From: CAZPUR01 sp964589815
GTDB lineage: Bacteria; Patescibacteriota; Microgenomatia; UBA1400
Direction: 5' to 3'
Assembly (NCBI GenBank): GCA_964589815.1
Contig: CAZPUR010000002.1
Location: forward strand, 47,984 to 111,983
DNA length: 64,000 bases
In this document: positions 33,591 to 41,996 of the stretch, one piece after another
How positions within the stretch are numbered: position 1 is the first letter of the stretch
Layout: every line of letters starts with the position of its first letter
Position numbers and translations under genes: made by a program
Notes under the pieces: generated by a model
What the model saw: the letters and a program-made list of their open reading frames with translations, nothing else
Database searches by the model: none
What the model was told of the DNA's origin: nothing

Positions 33591-34895
33591 ATGAACTTTA
33601 AGCCTCAAATTAAAACTTTAAGCAATGGCCTGCGTTTAATTACCCTTAACTTACCTCAATCTCCATCAGTGACCGCTCTATTAATGGTTAAAGTTGGCTC
33701 CCGTTATGAAAAAGAAAAATTGGCAGGCATTTCCCATTTTTTAGAACATATGGTTTTCAAGGGCACTAAAAAATATCCCACCTCGTTTGACTTAACCTCA
33801 ACCGTAGACGCCATTGGCGCCGAATTCAATGCTTTCACCACTAAAGAATACACTGGTTTTTATGTTAAGTCTGCGGTTCAACATCTTGATTTAGCCTTGG
33901 ACGTTTTGTCCCAGTTGGTGTTTCAACCGCTCCTGCCGGAAAAAGAAATGCAAAAAGAAAAAGGGGTGATTATTGAAGAAATCAATATGTATGAGGATAA
34001 TCCTATGGTTAAAGTAGGCATAGATTTTGAGATACTTTTGTATCCTGATAGCCGTTTGGGCTGCCCGACCATTGGCTATAAAAAATCAGTTAAAGCCATG
34101 AAACGCAGCAACTTTTTAAATTATCTTGGCCAATATTACCGGCCCAAAAATATGATTTTAGGGATTGTGGGAGGAATGAAAAAAGTGCAAAGTGCAAACC
34201 TGCCTGCCGGCAAGGCAGGGTGCAAAGTGCAAAATTTTAATCTGAATAAAGGACCTACGATTGTGGATCGATTATTCGAACTTCAACCAGTTAAATTTAT
34301 CCAGCAAAAGCCTGCCTTACAGTTTAAATATAAAAAAACTAACCAAACCCATTTTTGTTTAGGAGTTAGAGCCTTACCCCACGGTCATAAAGACCGTTAC
34401 GTGATGGCGGTTTTATCCACTATTTTAGGCGGCAATATGAGTTCCAGACTATTTATGGAAGTCAGAGAAAAAAGAGGTTTGGCTTATTATATCAGAAGTT
34501 CAATCAACACTTATTTTGATCATGGTTATTTTATGACTCAGGCAGGCACAGATGTTAATAAGGCGGGAGAGGCGATAAAAGTGATTTTAAATGAACTACG
34601 CAATACGCATTACTCCCTACGTTCTAGTGAATTAAAACGAGCCAAGGAATACCTTAAGGGGAAGTTGGCTTTGAGTTTGGAAGACTCCCAAGAAATTGCC
34701 AGTCTTTTGGTGGAAGACTTTTTATTGGAAGATAAAATTAGAACTCCTAAAGAGATTATTGAGGGAATAGAAAAGGTGAGCTTGAGTGATATTAAAAGAG
34801 TTGCCCGACAAATTTTTGTTAATCAAGGCCTGAATTTAGCCATCATCGGACCATATAAAGACGAAACTAGATTTGCAAAGATATTGAAAATATAG
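33591..34895 (+). CDS. M16 family zinc peptidase (active form)
   Basis: Processing-peptidase-like enzyme. The zinc site HFLEHMVFKG (HxxEH, about residues 46-55) and the downstream Glu in IIEEINMYEDNP are intact, and the R/Y region VREKRGLAYYIRSS is present. Two M16 domains, 434 aa, no signal peptide. Two in-frame repeat insertions: a GTGCAAAGTGCAAA/CCTGCCTGCCGGCAAGGCAGG block at about 34182-34235 (SANLPAGKAGCKVQ) and TACGCAATACGCATTACTCC at about 34597-34620. Likely partner of the inactive homologue at 23561-24793. Confidence 0.9.
   Translation: MNFKPQIKTLSNGLRLITLNLPQSPSVTALLMVKVGSRYEKEKLAGISHFLEHMVFKGTKKYPTSFDLTSTVDAIGAEFNAFTTKEYTGFYVKSAVQHLDLALDVLSQLVFQPLLPEKEMQKEKGVIIEEINMYEDNPMVKVGIDFEILLYPDSRLGCPTIGYKKSVKAMKRSNFLNYLGQYYRPKNMILGIVGGMKKVQSANLPAGKAGCKVQNFNLNKGPTIVDRLFELQPVKFIQQKPALQFKYKKTNQTHFCLGVRALPHGHKDRYVMAVLSTILGGNMSSRLFMEVREKRGLAYYIRSSINTYFDHGYFMTQAGTDVNKAGEAIKVILNELRNTHYSLRSSELKRAKEYLKGKLALSLEDSQEIASLLVEDFLLEDKIRTPKEIIEGIEKVSLSDIKRVARQIFVNQGLNLAIIGPYKDETRFAKILKI
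34182..34235. repeat. AAGTGCAAA repeats around palindrome CCTGCC(n)GGCAGG in the M16 gene
   Basis: Palindrome CTGCCTGCCGGCAAGGCAG is bracketed by GTGCAAAGTGCAAA on both sides; in frame. AAAGTGCAAAGTT-like tracts recur at 61350-61445. Confidence 0.8.
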
Positions 34896-34937
34896 GGAGT
34901 ATTGCGTATCGCGTAGGGTAAACCCTACACCCTAATT
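34893..34937. repeat. Left direct repeat flanking the four-helix-bundle gene
   Basis: GGGAGTATTGCGTATCGCG, then TAGGGTAAACCCTACACCCTAA. A closely similar block lies right of the gene in the same orientation. Confidence 0.8.
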
Positions 34938-34938
34938 T

Positions 34939-35292
34939 ATGTATAAAAAACTAACCGTTTGGCAGCGTTCGATGCAGTTAATCGTTGCCGTTTACCAATT
35001 AACTAGCAAGCTTCCTACTTCAGAACAATATGGCTTATCTTCACAAATGAGAAGAGCAGCTATTTCGATTCCTTCTAATATTGCTGAGGGGTATAGAAGG
35101 AAAAGTAGGAAAGACTATCTAAGATTTTTATCTATTGCTAATGGTTCTGCTTCTGAGTTAGAAACCCAGGTAGAGATAATTAAGGTCTTGCCTAAAATGA
35201 AAAACCTTGATACAGTAAAAGTAGAGAATTTACTAAACGAAGTTTTAAAAATGTTAAATGTAATGATTAGAAAATTAGGGAGTAGGGAGTAG
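34939..35292 (+). CDS. Four-helix-bundle protein (S23/IVP family)
   Basis: 117-aa member of the 23S rRNA intervening-sequence-protein family: LTVWQRSMQLIVAVYQLTSK, then SSQMRRAAISIPSNIAEGYR, the family hallmark (RRAxxSIPxNIAEG). These proteins form pentamers of four-helix bundles and are often carried in mobile or variable places. Here the gene is bracketed by direct repeats (34893-34937 and 35275-35377), suggesting that gene plus repeats moved as a unit. The stop at 35290-35292 (tag) lies inside the right repeat. Confidence 0.9.
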   Translation: MYKKLTVWQRSMQLIVAVYQLTSKLPTSEQYGLSSQMRRAAISIPSNIAEGYRRKSRKDYLRFLSIANGSASELETQVEIIKVLPKMKNLDTVKVENLLNEVLKMLNVMIRKLGSRE

Positions 35293-35377
35293 CTTTATAG
35301 TGAGTAGGGAGTAATGCGTATTGCGTATTGCGTAGGAAGAGAAACCCTACACCCTACTAACTACTGACTACACCCTA
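35275..35377. repeat. Right direct repeat flanking the four-helix-bundle gene
   Basis: Contains AGTAGGGAGTAATGCGTATT, GCGTATTGCGTAGG and AAACCCTACACCCTACTAAC; matches the left copy and the tracts in the wzy-like, argS and DUF2207 genes. Confidence 0.85.
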
Positions 35378-35384
35378 GAGAATT

Positions 35385-35858
35385 ATGGCAAAACTTCAAC
35401 GTTCAGTCGTTTTAGTCAAACCCGATGCCTTACAAAGAGGCCTGGTGGGTGAAATCATTTCCCGCTTTGAACGTAAAGGCTTGAAATTGATGGCGATTAA
35501 AATGATGGTTTTACCCGATGAACTTTTAGATCAATGGTATAGCCATCACAAGGAAAAGCCCTTTTTTGGCAACCTGAAAAAATTTATGATGGCCGCGCCA
35601 GTGGTGGCTATGCTTTGGGAAGGCTTGGAAGCAGTTAAAACCGTACGCAAGCTTTGCGGCGTCACCACCGGCTATGAAGCAGAAGGCGGTTCCATTAGGG
35701 GCGATTTTTCTATTTCCGGCCAGCATAATGTAATTCATGCCTCCGACTCGGTAGAGACAGCTAAAAAAGAACAAGATCTCATTTTTGACCAAAACGAGAT
35801 TTTTGATTATGACAAAGGCGATTACCTCTGGGTTTACTCCTTAGAAGAAAGAGAATAA
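35385..35858 (+). CDS. ndk: Nucleoside diphosphate kinase
   Basis: Balances nucleoside triphosphates. VKPDALQRGLVGEIISRFE opens the fold and the phospho-His sits in NVIHASDSVETA (NVIHGSDS in most members). A GVTTGYEAEGGSIRGDF segment replaces the common GATxPxxAxPGTIRGDF. 157 aa, slightly longer than the typical 140-150. Confidence 0.93.
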   Translation: MAKLQRSVVLVKPDALQRGLVGEIISRFERKGLKLMAIKMMVLPDELLDQWYSHHKEKPFFGNLKKFMMAAPVVAMLWEGLEAVKTVRKLCGVTTGYEAEGGSIRGDFSISGQHNVIHASDSVETAKKEQDLIFDQNEIFDYDKGDYLWVYSLEERE

Positions 35859-35948
35859 AAAGTAAAAGACCTTTTCTTACTGTTCTTCAATACTATAAGG
35901 GTATAAGAATATTAATTTTTTCCCATATTTATTGTATAATTATAGGAT

Positions 35949-37937
35949 ATGGAAAGAGAGTTAGTTTCAAGGGTGCCCGAATTTACTTTATTAGAGCATC
36001 CTGAACCAAATATTGTTTTTGATAATCACCCTTTCGTCCTTGCTTGGCAAGAGCTAGCCGGCGCTTCAGAGGAAGCTGAGTTAGATCAAGCCAGAGATGC
36101 TTTTTCTCAAGAAAGAGAAAAATTACTTTCAGAATTCTGGTTCTTAATTAGAAAAGGTGAGGATCCAGAACTTTTATTAAAGACTCCGGTTTATTTTCAA
36201 GAGCAAAGCCAACCCATTGGCGACCTTATAGATGAGTTGAGTTTGGCCGCCCTTAGACCAGCAACTCTTAATGAGTTGATTCGGAGATGGAGAACGACTT
36301 ACCGAAATTTAACCGCCGACCAGCAAGACTCATCAACAGAAGCCTCTGCTAAAAAAGAAAATCAGTTTAACCCTGAACAGCAAAGAGAGTTAGCGGTTTC
36401 ATTGTGGCAGCGTGGTTTGAAATATGAAGAACTTATGGAAGCTCTGCCTTTAAAAGAGTTAGTTTTTTGGGCAGATTTAGAAGGCACTTTGGATAGAATG
36501 GAATTTATCCGTCATTATGGTTTTTGCTCTCCTGAGGAATTAAGAGATATTCTCAGAAAATTAGATAAAACTTCAGATGCTAGTTTTTCCCTTATTAAGG
36601 TCAGAAAAAAAGGTGGGTATCTGAAAAAATTCGTGCCTCTTTCCTTAGAGTTGGCTCTGCAAAATAAAGGCTTTGTCCCTAATGTGTCTAGGACAAGCGA
36701 GCTAACTCCGGCCGATGCCTTACTGATTCATGAAGCAGCAGCAGCCTTAAGAATAAGCAGAAGGCAGGCAAGGGAGGGAATAGCTTTTCTTTTAGCTGAA
36801 GACGAGCATGGGAAAAGTAAAATTGGTCATTCGCAAGAGGGGATATGGATAAAAAAAGACCGTTTAATATCTTTAAAAGCAAGAGAGATATCAAGGAGAG
36901 AAACTGCGGTTGACTGGATTTTACAAACCGCGCCCCTAGACTTGGAGATTTTAGTTCAATTTGACCAATTAGTGGAAGAGGTCAGAGCTACGGTTAAAGC
37001 ACCTGTGGCTGATCCTGTGAAAGATCCTTTGGGCTATTATTTACAACAGCGTGGCTGGTATCCTTTCCTGTCATTTAAACAACAATTAGTTTTAGGAAGA
37101 ATTAGGGATATGACCAGCTTAGGCTTAGCATTATTAGTCAACAATCAACTCAAGCCAGAAAAAAGAAAAAGACTCTTGCAAATAATGTTGGATTTAATTC
37201 CCGCCGCAGACCAAGCCAAAGAGCATTTCATTGCTTCAAATAGCCGATTGGTTGTTTCCGTGGCTAAAAAATATCTAGGCAGAGGCGTTCCCTTTTTAGA
37301 TTTAATTCAGGAGGGAGAAATTGGTCTGCTTAGAGCTGCCGAAAAATATGACTGGAAAAAAGAGTATAGATTTTCTACTTACGCTACTTGGTGGATCAGG
37401 CAGGCAATTACTAGAGCCATTGCTGATCAGGGTCGGACCATTAGGATTCCGGTACATTATGGAGATAGGTTACATGCATTATTCAACATTAAACGTGATT
37501 TAGCTCAAGATTTAGGAAGAGAGCCGACCGATGAAGAACTGGCCGAAGTTGCGGAATTATCTTTAGAAGAATTAGAAGATATGTTAAGAAAAGCCAAACA
37601 TACTTTGTCTTTAGAACGGCCTGTAGGTGAAGAAGGAGATGAGAGCGAGTTGGGCGGATTTATTGAAGATCCAGAAGCGCTTGAACCCGATAATGAAGTG
37701 ACGAGTTCGATGTTAAGGGAATTGCTTGAAGAAATGCTTCAGGATTTACCACCTCGGGAAGTGCGGATTTTACAATCAAGATATGGTTTAGTTGACGGCG
37801 AGACTTATACTTTAGAAGAAGTGGGGCAGAAGATGGGAGTGACTCGGGAAAGAATCAGACAGTTAGAAGCTCAGGCTTTAGCTCGGTTGCGCCACCCGGC
37901 TCATTCTCGTTGGTTAAAGGATTTTCTAAGAAAATAA
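35949..37937 (+). CDS. rpoD: Primary RNA polymerase sigma factor (sigma70)
   Basis: Housekeeping sigma factor. Regions 2-4 are complete: FIASNSRLVVSVAKKYLGRG (2.1), LDLIQEGEIGLLRAAEKYDW, RFSTYATWWIRQAITRAI (2.3-2.4), IRIPVHYGDRLHALFNI (3), then DLPPREVRILQSRYGL and TLEEVGQKMGVTRERIRQLE (4.2 helix-turn-helix). The first about 350 residues are unlike standard region 1.1 and include a segment with an HTH-like look (ADALLIHEAAAALRISRRQA). At 662 aa it is long for a reduced genome. TATAAT at 35935-35940 puts its ATG 8 bp from the -10 box, so the sigma mRNA itself looks leaderless. Confidence 0.95.
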   Translation: MERELVSRVPEFTLLEHPEPNIVFDNHPFVLAWQELAGASEEAELDQARDAFSQEREKLLSEFWFLIRKGEDPELLLKTPVYFQEQSQPIGDLIDELSLAALRPATLNELIRRWRTTYRNLTADQQDSSTEASAKKENQFNPEQQRELAVSLWQRGLKYEELMEALPLKELVFWADLEGTLDRMEFIRHYGFCSPEELRDILRKLDKTSDASFSLIKVRKKGGYLKKFVPLSLELALQNKGFVPNVSRTSELTPADALLIHEAAAALRISRRQAREGIAFLLAEDEHGKSKIGHSQEGIWIKKDRLISLKAREISRRETAVDWILQTAPLDLEILVQFDQLVEEVRATVKAPVADPVKDPLGYYLQQRGWYPFLSFKQQLVLGRIRDMTSLGLALLVNNQLKPEKRKRLLQIMLDLIPAADQAKEHFIASNSRLVVSVAKKYLGRGVPFLDLIQEGEIGLLRAAEKYDWKKEYRFSTYATWWIRQAITRAIADQGRTIRIPVHYGDRLHALFNIKRDLAQDLGREPTDEELAEVAELSLEELEDMLRKAKHTLSLERPVGEEGDESELGGFIEDPEALEPDNEVTSSMLRELLEEMLQDLPPREVRILQSRYGLVDGETYTLEEVGQKMGVTRERIRQLEAQALARLRHPAHSRWLKDFLRK

Positions 37938-38001
37938 TTTTTTTAAATAAAATTTGTGGTAAAATAAAAAAGTTGTAAATTTTTAAAAAGAGGAGGGAGA
38001 A

Positions 38002-38229
38002 ATGAGTGTTGCTTTTAGAGAAGAAAGACTAGCGATTGTTCTAGAGCCTTCTAACTTATCAGAAACAGAGAGAGCTGCCAGGACTCAAGACGAAATAATA
38101 ACAGGTTTTGAAGCATTAGATCAAGGGAAAGTCGAAATCGGAGGAGTTGGAGAGAGAGCCCTTCCCAGTATGGTGGGAGCTTGTTTAGACTCAGAAGCCT
38201 TTTCGGCAAGCCTTGCTTTGTTAAAATGA
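38002..38229 (+). CDS. Small hypothetical protein (75 aa)
   Basis: No family recognised; acidic. Preceded by GGTAAAATA and a good SD (GAGGAGGGA). Overlaps the next gene by 4 bp (ATGA). Confidence 0.55.
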   Translation: MSVAFREERLAIVLEPSNLSETERAARTQDEIITGFEALDQGKVEIGGVGERALPSMVGACLDSEAFSASLALLK

Positions 38230-38393
38230 CTGCAGAAGCATTAGAAAGAGTATTAGAAATCGGAGAAACAGAACTAGTACTAGTAGCTTACGTTCAGCAA
38301 GTGATTAAGGGAGCAGAATCTTTAAAAGACCAGCAATTAAGAACGGCAATCTTAACGGGTCAGGAAAGTCCAGTAATCATAGAACAAGAATAA
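38226..38393 (+). CDS. Small hypothetical protein (55 aa)
   Basis: MTAEALERVLEIGETELVLV..., helical. I start it at the ATG overlapping the previous stop rather than at an upstream codon. Its end overlaps the convergent nadE by 34 bp. Confidence 0.5.
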   Translation: MTAEALERVLEIGETELVLVAYVQQVIKGAESLKDQQLRTAILTGQESPVIIEQE

Positions 38394-39229
38394 GGCACTT
38401 GGTGTTTAAAGCTATTTTGTTTTAATCTTCTGATAATTTTCTCTGCATTTTGATAACCTTTGCTAGATATTTTCTTAAGACTTAGGTTTTTCTCTGAATA
38501 TAAATAAAGGACCTGGTCTGCTTCTTGGTAAGTAAAGCCCAGTTCTTTTTCATCTTCTTGGTTTGGCCATAGTCCGGCCGATGCCGGAGCCTGAATAATT
38601 TGGTTCGGTATATCGAAGTGCTTGGCTAATTGGTAAACACGGGTTTTGTAAAGGTGACGAATAGGTTCAAAATCAGAGGCTTCGTCGCCAAAACGGGTAA
38701 AATAACCCAAAAGATATTCTGATTTATTTTCCGTGCCGCAAACCAGAGCTTGATATTTTTTAGCCATATCATAGACAATAATCATTCTTACCCTAGCGGT
38801 AATGTTGCCAAGACGGACTTTATTAATTGTTCCATTGTTCCATTGTTCCATTGTTCCATTGTTAATTTTCTTCTTATCAGTAATGAAGCAATCCGCCATC
38901 TGCCAGCCGGCGGAGCGGAGCAATGAAGCAATTTTATCCACGATTTTTGCTATATTAATTTCCTTAACATTTTCTTTGGGAATTTTTGTTTGTTGAATGA
39001 TTAAATCAGCCATTTTCATTTCTTGTTTTCCGTAAGGAAGCTTGAGAACAATAATATTTTTCGGACCAATCGCCCTGCAGAGCAGAGTCAAACAAACGGC
39101 TGAATCCACCCCACCGGAGACCGCAATAACTGTTTTTTTAAAACCCTGCGTTTTTAAAGTCGTTTGAATAAACTTAATTATTTTTTCTACTTCTTGTTTT
39201 AATTGTAAATTGCTAAATTGTAAATTCAT
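38360..39229 (-). CDS. nadE: NAD+ synthetase (ammonia-dependent type)
   Basis: Amidates nicotinate adenine dinucleotide to NAD. The PP-loop SGGVDSAVCLTLL (about residues 39-51) and downstream CGTENKSEYLLGYFTRFGDEA region are intact. 289 aa without a glutaminase domain, so ammonia is the amide donor. An in-frame insert from CCATTGTTCCATTG repeats (38822-38865) reads INNGTMEQWNNGTINK in the middle of the protein. Lies downstream of nadD on the same strand: together the last two steps from nicotinate mononucleotide to NAD. Confidence 0.94.
   Translation of the reverse strand: MNLQFSNLQLKQEVEKIIKFIQTTLKTQGFKKTVIAVSGGVDSAVCLTLLCRAIGPKNIIVLKLPYGKQEMKMADLIIQQTKIPKENVKEINIAKIVDKIASLLRSAGWQMADCFITDKKKINNGTMEQWNNGTINKVRLGNITARVRMIIVYDMAKKYQALVCGTENKSEYLLGYFTRFGDEASDFEPIRHLYKTRVYQLAKHFDIPNQIIQAPASAGLWPNQEDEKELGFTYQEADQVLYLYSEKNLSLKKISSKGYQNAEKIIRRLKQNSFKHQVPYSCSMITGLS
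38822..38865. repeat. TTCCATTG tandem repeat inside nadE
   Basis: Four to five units of TGTTCCATTGTTCCATTG. The same family (AACAATG/GAAACAATG) is at 13957-13990, 15345-15380, 16901-16930, 43828-43860 and 62285-62325. Confidence 0.85.
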
Positions 39230-39263
39230 TGCTTGCCCCGTTAAATTGCTAAATTGTAAAATT

Positions 39264-39848
39264 CTACTTATAAAGCTGGTGCTTTATAATGTAGTTATAT
39301 ATCTTTTGATCTACTAAGTTATTGATTGATAGGCCTTGTTTAAGCCGTTTACGAATATTAGTAGAAGAAATATTAGAGTGGATTAAAAGCGGATGTTTGA
39401 GAAGATGAAATTTATACTCAGGTTTATCAAGATCCCATTGAGAAAGATTATAGCCAAACTGGGGGCGGGGAAAGATGAGAAAATCATAAGTAGTAATTAA
39501 CTTTTGCCAATCACCCCATTTTTTAAAATTTTTAAGATTGTCAGAACCAATGATAAAGTAAAGTTGATGTTGAGGATATTTCTTAGTTAAAAGTTCCATT
39601 AATTCGATGGTCTGGCCCGAAAGCTTATTTTTAATTTCTTCATCACAATATTTAATCTTGCTATTGGTTAGCATTTTAGTCATAAACACCCGATGTTTGA
39701 CTGAGTCCATATTTTTATCAAAAGTATGTTTAAAGCACGGAGTCAACCAAACTTCTTGGCAATCGGCAAAGTCCAAGACTTGGGAGCTAATAAGTAGGTG
39801 ACCAAGATGGGGCGGATTAAAAGCTCCGCCCAAAATACCTATTTTCAT
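39264..39848 (-). CDS. nadD: Nicotinate-nucleotide adenylyltransferase
   Basis: Adenylates nicotinate mononucleotide. Nucleotidyltransferase motif GGAFNPPHLGHLLIS (GxFDPxHxGH, residues about 6-20) and late ISSTNIRKRL (ISSTxIR) identify it. 194 aa is normal. 34 bp upstream of nadE on the minus strand; one operon. Confidence 0.95.
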   Translation of the reverse strand: MKIGILGGAFNPPHLGHLLISSQVLDFADCQEVWLTPCFKHTFDKNMDSVKHRVFMTKMLTNSKIKYCDEEIKNKLSGQTIELMELLTKKYPQHQLYFIIGSDNLKNFKKWGDWQKLITTYDFLIFPRPQFGYNLSQWDLDKPEYKFHLLKHPLLIHSNISSTNIRKRLKQGLSINNLVDQKIYNYIIKHQLYK

Positions 39849-39921
39849 GAAAACTCTGCGACGTAGTCACAGCCTTAAATTTAGTTTTCATCCCGACTTG
39901 ATTTATCAACGTCGGGATAGT

Positions 39922-39993
39922 CGGGGCACCGAGAGTCGAACTCGGAATCTCACGCACCCGAAGCGTGCGCCTTACCAATTGGGCTATGCCCCG
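39922..39993 (-). tRNA. tRNA-Pro (CGG)
   Basis: Complete cloverleaf: acceptor CGGGGCA/TGCCCCG, anticodon stem CACGC/GCGTG with loop TTCGGGT (anticodon CGG), T arm CCGAG TTCGACT CTCGG. CCA not encoded. Confidence 0.93.
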
Positions 39994-40036
39994 AACAGTT
40001 TAATTTTATCATATTTTAAGGTAAAATATGTATTAA

Positions 40037-40108
40037 GCCGCTGTAGCTCAACGGATAGAGCACAGGTTTCCTAAACCTGGAATGAAGGTTCAATTCCTTC
40101 CAGCGGCA
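40037..40108 (+). tRNA. tRNA-Arg (CCT)
   Basis: Acceptor GCCGCTG/CAGCGGC, D arm GCTC/GAGC, anticodon stem CAGGT/ACCTG with loop TTCCTAA (anticodon CCT), T arm AAGG TTCAATT CCTT. CCA not encoded. Confidence 0.93.
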
Positions 40109-40117
40109 CAGCAAATG

Positions 40118-40160
40118 GCGGGCAGGCCCGCCTGCAACGCTGTAGCACTGCGGGCAGGTA
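40118..40160. repeat. GC-rich palindromic block after tRNA-Arg
   Basis: GCGGGCAGGCCCGCCTGC followed by a second GCGGGCAGG arm; no gene. The rest of the gap to 40273 holds a T-arm-like GGGGTTCGACTC without an acceptor partner. Confidence 0.5.
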
Positions 40161-40273
40161 AACCTCTAGGCCTGCCCCGTACACGACGCTTCTGCAATAA
40201 TACGCCGTAGGCGATTTTGTAGAAAGGAGTTGTATGGGGTTCGACTCTGGACAGGGACACAAGGAGGAAAATT

Positions 40274-40534
40274 ATGGATAGAGGAAGTAATATAAGAGAA
40301 AAATTAACTCATAATATAAAAGGAGCTTTGGCAGAGGTTCTTTGCATTAGTGAACTTGAAAAACAGGGAATCTTAGGAGCCTTAGAGCAATCAGAGAAAG
40401 GAAGAGATTGGCTAACAATACGTAAAGAGAAAACCGCTCGAGCTATGGATTTGTTACAAGAACTTTTTACCACCCCAGAAGTTTTAAATACTGATTTTAA
40501 ACCAGAAAAACCATATAAAGTGCCTTTATTTTAA
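40274..40534 (+). CDS. Small hypothetical protein (86 aa)
   Basis: No family recognised; helical and charged. SD AAGGAGG is well placed. Overlaps the convergent PEGA gene by 9 bp. Confidence 0.55.
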   Translation: MDRGSNIREKLTHNIKGALAEVLCISELEKQGILGALEQSEKGRDWLTIRKEKTARAMDLLQELFTTPEVLNTDFKPEKPYKVPLF

Positions 40535-41818
40535 CTCCACCGCATAAAGGTTAGACGGCAGTTTAGTATCGGGGTTCAAGTTGGTCAGAATGAGCATTTT
40601 GGAGGCATCGGGCCAGGGATAGGCAAAAGAATCTTCAAAAGGCCCGGCATAAACCGTAGTTCTATTAGTGCCGTCATATTCCATAATAATGACTTTGTCA
40701 GAATTAGTGTAAATCAAGTGATTGGAAGTCGGAAACCACTGGATTCCCTGTATTTTTAAAGGTGAATATTGGTTTTGGATTGCTTCCATTCTTTTTTCCA
40801 AGACCTCCTCTTCTTTCGCGGTTCCTGCCTGCTCGCCTCGATTCGGCGAAGCGGGCCGGGAGGCAGGTTTCGCGTCTATGATAAAGAAATTCTTATCTTC
40901 TTTAAGGTCATAAACATAAACCCTGTTTGCTTTAATTTCTCTTTCCTCTGTTTGGGTATTGGAGCCGGGCAGAGACGGCACTAATTCTTCAGGAATAGTG
41001 GCGGGGTTAATGGCCGTATATAAAACTTTTTCTTCATCCGGAGAAAAATAAACCAATTTGGCCGAATCAGAAGCAATTTTCTGCATTGCTTCAGGCAGTT
41101 TTTTCCACTGGCGCTGACGTTTAAGCTCTAATTCTTCTTCCCATTCAGTTAGAATTAAAGGCAGTTGGGCGGTGACATCTTTAAAGTCAGTGGCTTTGTT
41201 AAGTCGGTTATTGTCCAGCAGGACGGCGTCAGCTTCATTTTTGGCTAAAATTTGCCGGCCATCCGGTGACCAGCAGAGCTTGGCATCGGTAAAGTCAAAA
41301 ATACTGCTGTTTTGGCTGATTTGCAACAGCTCATATTCTGAAGCAAAAGCAGAACTGTTCATATTCAAAACCCAAAGTCCATTTTTAAGCCGGCCCGAAG
41401 CTGAGGCCACTGAAAAAGCAATTTTCTGACCGTCAGGAGAAGGAGTCAGATTTAAAGCTCCGGAATAAGTCAGACCTTTTAAATCGGGCACGGCCGGAAA
41501 AAGGCGGGCATTGGCTTGAGTGACCACTTCTTTTTCCAGTTTTAAAGTTTTTTCCCAACTAAGATAACCGTCTTTGATAATTTTTACCTGATATTCACCT
41601 GGAGGCAGATTTAAAGTATCATCCGTGGCCGTGGTTAAGTTGTCGTTGATGTAAACCGAAGCGCCTTTAGGATAAGAGTTAGCCACTAAAAGACCGGTGC
41701 TGGTGACCTTCTTCTTTTTAAAATCCAAACGGTAACCCTGAGCAAACCTGATAGCGGCTAATGTTCCTCCAATTAAAAACAGGGCAATACCCAGAGTGAT
41801 TAGGAGTCGCTTATTCAT
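40526..41818 (-). CDS. PEGA-domain protein with beta-propeller-like repeats
   Basis: Membrane-anchored (helix about residues 5-24). A PEGA domain (about 42-100: GLLVANSYPKGASVYINDNL ... LPPGEYQVKIIKDGYL) is followed by WD40/TolB-like blades (LTPSPDGQKIAFSV, LCWSPDGRQILAKN, YFSPDEEKVLYTA, IQWFPTSNHLIYTN). Likely an outer-surface scaffold. A 44-bp palindrome at 40824-40867 inserts RPASPNRGEQAG in frame between blades; the same peptide is in ribosomal protein L1. Common in Patescibacteria with S-layer-like envelopes. Confidence 0.82.
   Translation of the reverse strand: MNKRLLITLGIALFLIGGTLAAIRFAQGYRLDFKKKKVTSTGLLVANSYPKGASVYINDNLTTATDDTLNLPPGEYQVKIIKDGYLSWEKTLKLEKEVVTQANARLFPAVPDLKGLTYSGALNLTPSPDGQKIAFSVASASGRLKNGLWVLNMNSSAFASEYELLQISQNSSIFDFTDAKLCWSPDGRQILAKNEADAVLLDNNRLNKATDFKDVTAQLPLILTEWEEELELKRQRQWKKLPEAMQKIASDSAKLVYFSPDEEKVLYTAINPATIPEELVPSLPGSNTQTEEREIKANRVYVYDLKEDKNFFIIDAKPASRPASPNRGEQAGTAKEEEVLEKRMEAIQNQYSPLKIQGIQWFPTSNHLIYTNSDKVIIMEYDGTNRTTVYAGPFEDSFAYPWPDASKMLILTNLNPDTKLPSNLYAVELK
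40824..40867. repeat. 44-bp palindrome inside the PEGA gene
   Basis: CCTGCCTGCTCGCCTCGATT then CGGCGAAGCGGGCCGGGAGG CAGG. Only one base differs from the copy at 46945-46988 in rplA, and both are read in the frame giving RPASPNRGEQAG. Confidence 0.9.
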
Positions 41819-41830
41819 TAAAGGTTATTA

Positions 41831-41872
41831 TACCACGCTCAGCGTGGTTTGCATCCCGCTCAGCGGGATACC
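41831..41872. repeat. Tandem palindromes CCACGCTCAGCGTGG and ATCCCGCTCAGCGGGAT
   Basis: Between the PEGA and mreB-like genes, upstream of both. The second arm pair resembles CCCGCAGAGCGGG in the NYN (13131) and wzy-like (21389) genes. Confidence 0.75.
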
Positions 41873-41914
41873 ACTCAACCATTGTGGGAGAAAGAAGGGA
41901 TTGGTATAATTAAA

Positions 41915-41990
41915 TTAATTTCCAATTACTAATTCCTAATTTCTAATAAAATGTCCAATTTTGAAATTAGAAATTTGACATTAGAAATTT
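41915..41990. repeat. TTTCTAATTTCTAAT-type AT-rich repeat
   Basis: Irregular tandem of AATTCCTAATTTCTAAT and GAAATTAGAAATTTGACATT units before the mreB-like gene. A shorter copy is at 43047-43078 after it, so the gene is bracketed. Confidence 0.7.
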
Positions 41991-41996
41991 TGAAAA

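Noticed and set aside
38822..38865. CRISPR-like array from regularly spaced repeats
   Set aside because: Units are directly tandem with no spacers and lie inside nadE; no cas genes in the window.
40230..40262. tRNA or tmRNA 3' end (GGGGTTCGACTC)
   Set aside because: No acceptor partner and no tag-peptide reading frame found upstream.
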